Assembly: GCA_018827685.1 (NCBI GenBank)
Contig: JAHJXD010000080.1
Location: 1 to 9,895, forward strand
Origin: Patescibacteria group bacterium
Lineage (GTDB): Bacteria > Patescibacteriota > Patescibacteriia > Patescibacteriales > GWC2-42-12
Direction: 5' to 3'
Length of the DNA: 9,895 nucleotides
Position 1 is the first letter of the stretch, and every line of letters starts with the position of its first letter. Below the pieces are notes generated by a model that was not told the DNA's origin, ran no database searches, and worked only from the letters and a program-made list of their open reading frames with translations. The translations under genes and the position numbers were made by a program. Of this stretch, positions 6,414-9,895 are shown piece after piece.

Positions 6414-6442
6414 ATAATACATTGCGTGGCTGGTTTAAGCAA
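6414..6442 (-). promoter_or_regulatory. candidate dnaB promoter
   Basis: On the minus strand TTGCTT (6442-6437) and TATTAT (6419-6414) are separated by exactly 17 bases. The -10 matches 5 of 6 consensus positions, the -35 only 3. It would start transcription at the outer edge of the foldback element, placing the hairpin in the dnaB 5' UTR. Prediction by eye only. Confidence 0.35.
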
Positions 6443-6451
6443 GCACGGCTT

Positions 6452-6479
6452 GTAACTCGTAACTCGTAACTCGTAACTC
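6452..6479 (+). repeat. GTAACTC heptamer, four tandem copies
   Basis: GTAACTC is repeated four times without interruption in the divergent gap between dnaB and tRNA-Lys. It is like the short heptameric tandem repeats described in cyanobacterial intergenic DNA. It is likely prone to slippage; no function is visible. Confidence 0.9.
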
Positions 6480-6497
6480 AAAATGCCGAAAATTTTA

Positions 6498-6526
6498 TTG
6501 CCATTTTTAAAAACATGTGTTATTTT
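6498..6526 (+). promoter_or_regulatory. candidate tRNA promoter
   Basis: TTGCCA (5 of 6 to the -35 consensus) and TATTTT (4 of 6 to the -10) are 17 bases apart, about 22 bases before tRNA-Lys. Both tRNAs probably come from one transcript. Confidence 0.35.
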
Positions 6527-6548
6527 AGTTATAAGTTTAAAACATTAA

Positions 6549-6624
6549 GCGCTGTTAGCTCAGTTGGCAGAGCAGCTCCCTTTTAAGGAGAAGGTCACTG
6601 GTTCGAGCCCAGTACAGCGCACCA
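6549..6624 (+). tRNA. tRNA-Lys (anticodon TTT), CCA encoded
   Basis: The cloverleaf is complete. Acceptor GCGCTGT pairs perfectly with ACAGCGC, D-stem GCTC with GAGC, and T-arm ACTGG with CCAGT around TTCGAGC. The anticodon loop CTTTTAA gives TTT with T33 and A37. The top pair of the anticodon stem (27-43) is a G-A mismatch. The discriminator is A and the CCA end is encoded (6622-6624). Confidence 0.97.
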
Positions 6625-6646
6625 AAATTTGACTTTCAGATTTTTT

Positions 6647-6719
6647 GCCGGCGTAGCTCAGTTGGTAGAGCAATGCTTTTGTAAAGCAAAGGTCGGGGGT
6701 TCGAATCCCTTCGCCGGCT
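6647..6719 (+). tRNA. tRNA-Thr (anticodon TGT), CCA not encoded
   Basis: Acceptor GCCGGCG pairs perfectly with CGCCGGC; D-stem GCTC/GAGC and T-arm GGGGG/CCCTT (two G-T pairs) around TTCGAAT are in place. The anticodon loop TTTGTAA gives TGT. Position 27-43 is an A-A mismatch. The discriminator is T, followed by CTC, so CCA must be added after transcription, unlike in the neighbouring tRNA-Lys 22 bases upstream. Confidence 0.97.
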
Positions 6720-6735
6720 CTGTATTTTATGGGAC

Positions 6736-6768
6736 AGTCCCCTTATATCCTCCTTAGTGGGGATTTTT
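6736..6768 (+). terminator. candidate terminator behind the tRNA genes
   Basis: AGTCCCC (6736-6742) can pair with GGGGATT (6759-6765), one pair being G-T, leading into T-rich DNA (ATTTTT). The loop is 16 bases. The 5' arm overlaps GGGACAGTCCCC (6731-6742), a palindromic variant of the dispersed GGGACTGTC motif. Confidence 0.45.
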
Positions 6769-6825
6769 AGTATTAACGAGTTTAGTCTCATTTTGGGACC
6801 ACTGCCATGGACCATTTTTTTCACC

Positions 6826-6867
6826 TTGACAACAATTTACGCACACACAATTTACGCACCCTTGACA
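6826..6867 (+). promoter_or_regulatory. 13-bp direct repeat flanked by two TTGACA boxes upstream of the Wzz-like gene
   Basis: ACAATTTACGCAC occurs at 6832-6844 and 6847-6859, and perfect -35 hexamers TTGACA stand on either side (6826-6831, 6862-6867). No convincing -10 is found 16-18 bases behind either box; TATTTT at 6890-6895 is 22 bases away. The arrangement suggests an operator with repeated sites. This is inference. Confidence 0.4.
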
Positions 6868-6910
6868 AAAACTAAGAAAGGTAGTAGGGTATTTTATTAA
6901 GCTAATTTCT

Positions 6911-7789
6911 ATGGAATTTAAGAATTATTTATCTCTAATAAACAAGAGAAAAAGCATTATAATGTCTTTTGTTTTTATTTTTTTAATTTTAGCCGTAATT
7001 TTAAGTTTTATACGACCATTAAAATACGGTTCAAGCTCTCAGATTTTAGTAATTCAAAATTTTAGCAATTCGGATCCATATTTAACTTCAAAATCAACTG
7101 AATACTTAAGCAATATTTTAGCCAAAGTTATTGATTCAAATTCATTTTTTGAAAATGTTTTAAACTCTGGTTATTATATTGATAAAAATTATTTTGGCCA
7201 GACAGTAAAAGATCGGATGAAAAGTTGGTCTAAAACCGTAAGCGCTAAAGCTGTTAATGATACAGGTATAATTTTGTTGGACGTTTACCATACTGACCGC
7301 TCTCAGGCCGAAATGATTGCCCGCGCGGTTGCTTATACTTTGCAAACCAAGCATGTGTTGTATCACGGCGGCGGTGATAATGTTTTCATTAAAATTATTG
7401 ATGAACCAATTACTAGTAATTATCCGGTTCAGCCTAATCTGATTTTAAATTTTAGCATGGCTTTGATTTTGGGACTAATTTTTTCTTGGACTTATATTTA
7501 TTTATTTCCTGAAGAAAAATATAATTTCAGGTTAATGCCTAAATTTGCCAGTCGTGCCGCTAAAACCGATTCGTTAGATGAACCAGAGTTTGCGCCGGCC
7601 GCGATTGAACCAGTGACCGCGCCGATTAAGGAAATTTTTTCTGAGACAGAAGATAATTTTAATGAAAATTTAAATAACACAAATAATGACAATTTTGATA
7701 ATTATGATGATTTGGATATTCATGAAGAAATTGCCAGGCAGGGCAATATGAGAAATGTATTCGGAAAGCCATATTCGGATAATTTGTAA
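6911..7789 (+). CDS. Wzz-like polysaccharide co-polymerase / chain-length determinant
   Basis: The 292-residue protein has the two-helix topology of Wzz/YveK-type proteins. TM1 is at about 16-35 (SIIMSFVFIFLILAVILSFI). A mainly extracytoplasmic region follows (about 40-175), then a Pro-rich segment (PITSNYPVQPN, 166-176) just before TM2 (about 177-199). The N-terminal FKNYLSLINKRKSII segment before TM1 also fits the family. Wzz proteins set the chain length of polysaccharides built on a polyprenyl carrier, so the transferase at 1563 could supply the same pathway. After TM2 come about 90 residues without a kinase domain, rich in acid and Asn (NFNENLNNTNNDNFDNYDD, 232-250), predicted disordered and cytoplasmic; this tail is unusual in length. 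No Shine-Dalgarno is visible before ATG 6911. Confidence 0.75.
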   Translation: MEFKNYLSLINKRKSIIMSFVFIFLILAVILSFIRPLKYGSSSQILVIQNFSNSDPYLTSKSTEYLSNILAKVIDSNSFFENVLNSGYYIDKNYFGQTVKDRMKSWSKTVSAKAVNDTGIILLDVYHTDRSQAEMIARAVAYTLQTKHVLYHGGGDNVFIKIIDEPITSNYPVQPNLILNFSMALILGLIFSWTYIYLFPEEKYNFRLMPKFASRAAKTDSLDEPEFAPAAIEPVTAPIKEIFSETEDNFNENLNNTNNDNFDNYDDLDIHEEIARQGNMRNVFGKPYSDNL

Positions 7790-7844
7790 AAATTATTCGG
7801 TAATGGCGGTCTGAATTTTGACCGGCAATACGAACTTTGAAAAT

Positions 7845-7857
7845 GGGCGAAAGCCCT
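7845..7857 (+). other. GGGC-GAAA-GCCC stem-loop behind the Wzz-like gene
   Basis: A 4-bp GC stem is capped by a GNRA tetraloop (GAAA) and followed by TTTATATAT. It lies 55 bases behind the stop codon. It may be a weak terminator or the 5' end of the leader of the next gene. The stem is too short to be sure. Confidence 0.35.
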
Positions 7858-7898
7858 TTATATATCAGAAATATATTAGAAAAAAATAAAAAGAAAAG

Positions 7899-7907
7899 AG
7901 GAGGTGA
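7899..7907 (+). promoter_or_regulatory. strong Shine-Dalgarno AGGAGGTGA
   Basis: AGGAGGTGA is fully complementary to the usual 16S rRNA 3' end and lies 6 bases before ATG 7914. It is the first real ribosome-binding site in the window and supports the small gene behind it. Confidence 0.9.
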
Positions 7908-7913
7908 AGGAAG

Positions 7914-8108
7914 ATGAAAATAGGATGGGGAATAATATGTATTCTCCTTTTCCAAGCCGCCTACTTGTTCCATATTGAAGCAAGTATAACAGGCGTGCTG
8001 GAGAGCAGCATTGCCATTATGTTGGCAATGCTGTGCCTAATGGGCTTATTGCCCTTAAAAAGGAAAATAAAGCCCAGACATCCTCATTTGTCCATTGTAA
8101 GGGCATAG
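7914..8108 (+). CDS. small two-helix membrane protein, unknown function
   Basis: The 64-residue product has a hydrophobic segment at about 4-19 (GWGIICILLFQAAYLF) and another at about 30-46 (ESSIAIMLAMLCLMGLLPL). A basic tail follows (KRKIKPRHPH), suggesting a hairpin in the membrane with the basic tail in the cytoplasm. I do not recognise a family. The near-perfect Shine-Dalgarno at optimal distance argues that it is translated. It opens the three-gene group with strong ribosome-binding sites. The coding sequence contains an 11-bp perfect hairpin, CAGCATTGCCA (8006-8016) with TGGCAATGCTG (8023-8033), and an 8-bp one at 7927-7947. A signal-peptide reading of the first helix is possible but no clear cleavage site is seen. 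Confidence 0.65.
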   Translation: MKIGWGIICILLFQAAYLFHIEASITGVLESSIAIMLAMLCLMGLLPLKRKIKPRHPHLSIVRA

Positions 8109-8139
8109 AGTAGAGGGTGTTTGTTAATTTCAGTATTAT

Positions 8140-8164
8140 CCAAACCACGCGCGTGGTGGTTTGG
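8140..8164 (+). other. 9-bp stem-loop in the leader of the OmpA-like gene
   Basis: CCAAACCAC (8140-8148) pairs with GTGGTTTGG (8156-8164) around GCGCGTG. An alternative fold uses the self-complementary ACCACGCGCGTGGT (8144-8157), and TATCC/GGATA (8137, 8169) can close an outer stem. There is no T-run on the plus strand, so it is not a normal terminator. Two exclusive folds in a leader hint at regulation or mRNA stability, unproven. Confidence 0.5.
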
Positions 8165-8215
8165 TTGAGGATAGAAAAAAAATAAAAAGGCCCAAAGCGC
8201 AAAAGCGTGGAGGGC

Positions 8216-8222
8216 AAGGAGG
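8216..8222 (+). promoter_or_regulatory. strong Shine-Dalgarno deciding the OmpA-like start
   Basis: AAGGAGG lies 7 bases before ATG 8230. It selects this start over the in-frame TTG at 8161, which would add 23 basic residues in front of the signal peptide and overlap the leader hairpin. Confidence 0.9.
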
Positions 8223-8229
8223 AAAAAAG

Positions 8230-9429
8230 ATGAGGAAGATGTTTTGTTTGGTCCTGTTGGCTACTATGATGATAGTGGCGGCAGGGGAGGCTGATATTAA
8301 AGCCAAGGTTACGAATGTTGAGTTCGTGACCGGGTTTGATATCGGTAAAGTTGATATCCAATCAGGCATGATGCCTGTATTGGATAAAATTGCTAAAGTT
8401 CTTGTGACCAGGCCGGATGCTACTGTGATAGTAGAAGGTGAGGCTGACGCAAGTTGTATTGAAAGACTTACGTTTAAAGAAAGTGAAGATTATAATCTTC
8501 AGCTTTCTTTAAAAAGAGCTGAGGCAGTAAAGAGTTATCTGATTGGCAAGGGAGTGCCGGCAAATAAGATTAAGGCCATGGGCATTGGTAGAGTGGCAGC
8601 TGAGACTCGGTCTGAAGCTCGAGGTGTTAGAGTGCAACTCTTTTGGATTGCAACTTCTGACATCGAGCTGGTTGGACTCAAAGCAGCTTGCCAGGTAGCT
8701 CAAGCAGTAGCAGAAAGTGCTGCTGACAGAGCTGTGCTGGCAGCTATCGCCGCGGCAGGTAGAACTGCAGCAGCAGAAGCAGAGGCCAAAGCATGGGCAG
8801 CTGAGGCCAAAGCGCAGGCCGATCGGGCAGAGGACGAGCGCAAAAAGGCCGAAGCAATTGCTAAGGCCTTAGAGGAGAAGGATGTTTCTCCTGCTGTGCC
8901 TGTTGTTGTCCAAGAAACCGCTTCAACCACATCAGGGTGGTTGAAGAGTATAGGAATTGGCGGAAACGCGCCGGATTATGGCTTCGTTTCTGTCCAAACA
9001 AAGTTCCTAGCCGTAACCATCGCTGGAGCCGATGGTTTTTATGGAGCCGGAGTCACCTACCGGCTGATGAATAGAATCGAAATCTCGGCATTGGTGAGCC
9101 GAGAGAAGTATGAAAAGGCCTGGGCGGAGATGCGGAATCTCCAGGCCATCTATACGATCCCAGTGACAGATAAAATATCTGTTGGACTGGGGGCAGATTA
9201 CGGCGTCATCCGGCCGTTTTCTGCGAACGATGCGAAAATTTCCGGGAAAATTTTTTCGCCTCTGGTGAAAGCAGGGGTAGAGTTAGGTGCCGGATGGGTT
9301 TTGGGCGCGAACTATGCGCCTAGATTTTTGTCACTCAGCTCAGATGAGCTGAGTCGCGATGCTAAGGCTGACGAGTTCAGCCTAACGATCGCTAAACTTT
9401 TTCTACTAGGAGGAGGTAAAAATGAATAA
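8230..9429 (+). CDS. exported OmpA-like peptidoglycan-binding protein with Ala-rich helix and beta-barrel-like C-terminus
   Basis: The 399-residue product starts with a signal peptide (MRK, hydrophobic MFCLVLLATMMIVAA, likely cleavage after GEA, residue 21). An OmpA-like domain spans about 28-140. It shows VIVEGEAD (66-73) and the full family signature N89-x2-L92-S93-x2-R96-A97-x2-V100, so the Asp73/Arg96 pair that holds diaminopimelate in known OmpA domains seems present. An Ala/Glu/Lys-rich helix, probably a coiled coil, covers about 150-217. The C-terminal 150 residues alternate polar and hydrophobic in about eight possible strands, ending FSLTIAKLF, like a small outer-membrane barrel. OmpA has the opposite order (barrel first). 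If the organism is a monoderm Patescibacterium, a barrel is unexpected. The next gene overlaps by 8 bases, so the two are translationally coupled. The coding sequence is packed with stem-loops. The OmpA domain is well supported; the barrel is inferred. Confidence 0.82.
   Translation: MRKMFCLVLLATMMIVAAGEADIKAKVTNVEFVTGFDIGKVDIQSGMMPVLDKIAKVLVTRPDATVIVEGEADASCIERLTFKESEDYNLQLSLKRAEAVKSYLIGKGVPANKIKAMGIGRVAAETRSEARGVRVQLFWIATSDIELVGLKAACQVAQAVAESAADRAVLAAIAAAGRTAAAEAEAKAWAAEAKAQADRAEDERKKAEAIAKALEEKDVSPAVPVVVQETASTTSGWLKSIGIGGNAPDYGFVSVQTKFLAVTIAGADGFYGAGVTYRLMNRIEISALVSREKYEKAWAEMRNLQAIYTIPVTDKISVGLGADYGVIRPFSANDAKISGKIFSPLVKAGVELGAGWVLGANYAPRFLSLSSDELSRDAKADEFSLTIAKLFLLGGGKNE
8260..9383 (+). 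other. array of stem-loops inside the OmpA-like coding sequence
   Basis: Pairings found by eye: GCTACTAT/ATAGTGGC (8260-8279), GGTTACGAA/TTCGTGACC (8307-8331), CCAAT-CAGGC/GCCTG-ATTGG (8358-8383), an 18-bp stem with one bulge (8473-8513), CTTCAACCAC/GTGGTTGAAG (8921-8946), AACCATCG/CGATGGTT (9015-9037), AGCCGG/CCGGCT (9045-9065), TCTCGGC/GCCGAGA (9083-9104), GGCCTGG/CCAGGCC (9117-9147), CCCAGT-ACAGATA/TATCTGT-ACTGGG (9159-9191), GCGAAAA/TTTTCGC (9232-9259), ACTCAGCTCA/TGAGCTGAGT (9333-9354) and AGGCTGA/TCAGCCT (9365-9383). Some include one G-T pair. Such density is not seen in the genes upstream of 7.8 kb. Confidence 0.75.
9408..9417 (+). promoter_or_regulatory. Shine-Dalgarno AGGAGGAGGT inside the 3' end of the OmpA-like gene
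   Basis: The site doubles as codons for the C-terminal Gly residues of the upstream protein and lies 4 bases before ATG 9422. Together with the 8-base overlap it indicates translational coupling. Confidence 0.9.
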
Positions 9430-9880
9430 AGTAGTAATAGGCGTCGCGTTATTGTTTGGGCTCGCAACCCAAGCAATAGCTGTACCGATTTTTTTCCGGC
9501 TGCCACAGTCGCAGCTGGATAGGTTTGTGGCTGAGGCAACGCCACAGCTACCGCCAGTGCCCGTGGCGGCTAACATCAAGGTGGAATCTGGGTCAATCAT
9601 GATCCACGACTCCATCATCCCACAGAATTCTGGTCCATTAATAATAACAACCGACCAGAATGGATGGGGCAAGTATCCCAAGGAGGGGGATTGGTTCTCA
9701 AAGCAGGGGGACTGGTGGGTTGTCGCGGCTGACCGCGTGCCCACGAATGGGATTGCCCGGTTCAACGCCATCAGGGGCGCTGAATGGGTCAATCCTCAAA
9801 GCCCCGCAATAATTTGCGGAGCGGGGATTGAGAAATACGACAACAAGGACGGAACCTGGTGTTTTACTTTATTAAAGTAG
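9422..9880 (+). CDS. secreted 152-residue Trp-rich protein, unknown function
   Basis: The product begins with a clear signal peptide (MNK, hydrophobic VVIGVALLFGLATQ, AIA cleavage site after residue 20). The mature part of about 132 residues has a Pro-rich start (PQLPPVPV, 41-48). A compact region with six Trp residues (82, 91, 98, 99, 122, 146) follows, as do two Cys (132, 147) that could form a disulfide near the C-terminus. I recognise no family; a small beta-rich extracellular or binding domain is plausible but only a guess. It overlaps the OmpA-like gene by 8 bases and has its own strong ribosome-binding site, so the two exported proteins are made together and may act as a pair. The coding sequence continues the stem-loop tiling, and the last hairpin spans the stop codon. 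Confidence 0.78.
   Translation: MNKVVIGVALLFGLATQAIAVPIFFRLPQSQLDRFVAEATPQLPPVPVAANIKVESGSIMIHDSIIPQNSGPLIITTDQNGWGKYPKEGDWFSKQGDWWVVAADRVPTNGIARFNAIRGAEWVNPQSPAIICGAGIEKYDNKDGTWCFTLLK
9496..9830 (+). other. array of stem-loops inside the 152-residue protein gene
   Basis: Pairings found by eye: CCGGCTGC/GCAGCTGG (9496-9518, one G-T), TGTGGC/GCCACA (9526-9546), CCGCCA/TGGCGG (9551-9569), ATTCTGGTC/GACCAGAAT (9627-9661) with an outer CATCC/GGATG, GTGGG-CGCGG/CCGCG-CCCAC (9716-9744), TTCA-CGCC/GGCG-TGAA with one mismatch (9761-9784), and CCCCGC/GCGGGG with an outer CAAT/ATTG (9790-9830). Confidence 0.7.
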
Positions 9881-9889
9881 CAGGTTCCG
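9850..9889 (+). terminator. two-part stem-loop over the stop codon, possible terminator
   Basis: CGGAACCTG (9850-9858) pairs with CAGGTTCCG (9881-9889), and inside it TACTTT (9865-9870) pairs with AAAGTA (9874-9879) around ATT. The stop codon TAG (9878-9880) is within the inner stem region. The window ends 6 bases later, so a following T-run cannot be checked. Confidence 0.45.
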
Positions 9890-9895
9890 AGTCCA

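Noticed and set aside
6218..6481. Minus-strand 87-residue reading frame starting MSYELRVTSYK
   Set aside because: It is produced by the GTAACTC repeats and the foldback element and shows no protein-like composition.
6636..6824. Minus-strand 62-residue reading frame containing SRRRDSNPRPLLYK
   Set aside because: It is the antisense of tRNA-Thr; RRRDSNPRP-type peptides are a well-known false translation of tRNA genes.
8161..8229. In-frame TTG start adding 23 residues to the OmpA-like protein
   Set aside because: It would place a basic stretch before the signal peptide and start inside a hairpin; ATG 8230 has an ideal ribosome-binding site.
8700..8930. Minus-strand Ala/Ser-rich reading frame
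   Set aside because: It is a shadow of the Ala-rich helix codons of the OmpA-like gene, without a ribosome-binding site.
9406..9792. Minus-strand 128-residue reading frame opposite the secreted protein
   Set aside because: No ribosome-binding site or recognisable motif is seen, while the plus-strand gene has a signal peptide and a strong ribosome-binding site.

Overview
The window looks like one contig from an uncultivated bacterium, most probably a Candidate Phyla Radiation (Patescibacteria) lineage. The reasons are a Clp-type unfoldase with a degenerate first ATPase domain, a WecA/TagO-like transferase with an altered FLG(D/E)GGS motif, an rplU with no rpmA directly behind it, compact genes, and almost no Shine-Dalgarno sequences over the first 7.8 kb. 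The placement is inferred from protein style and not proven.

Layout. Bases 1-1404 hold the 3' part of a Clp ATPase gene, followed by a cluster of small stem-loops (1415-1538). Then come a polyprenyl-phosphate sugar-1-phosphate transferase (1563-2612) with a terminator, ribosomal protein L21 (2685-2987), and a very AT-rich MntA/HepT-type nucleotidyltransferase-HEPN toxin-antitoxin pair (3030-3700). On the minus strand, converging on that pair, lies a replication/repair cluster read dnaB -> ybaB -> recR (6239 down to 3767). Two tRNA genes, Lys(TTT) and Thr(TGT), follow at 6549-6719. A Wzz-like polysaccharide co-polymerase (6911-7789) is next and may work in the same surface-glycan pathway as the transferase.

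The last 2 kb (7845-9889) are different in style. Three genes encode a 64-residue membrane peptide, a 399-residue exported protein and a 152-residue secreted protein. The 399-residue protein has an OmpA-like peptidoglycan-binding domain, an Ala-rich helix and a C-terminal segment resembling an 8-strand beta-barrel. All three genes start from near-perfect AGGAGG ribosome-binding sites, have higher GC than the upstream genes, and are tiled with strong stem-loops inside the coding sequence. This is the most unusual part of the window.

Repeats. A GGCGACAGTCCC-type motif recurs at 2664, 4391, 6247, 6398 and, in variant form, 6731. Three copies sit immediately upstream of the start codons of rplU, recR and dnaB. 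Two copies form the ends of a 165-bp foldback, REPIN/MITE-like element in the dnaB leader. A helically phased TCAGCG array, a GTAACTC heptamer array and a 13-bp direct repeat occupy other intergenic gaps.
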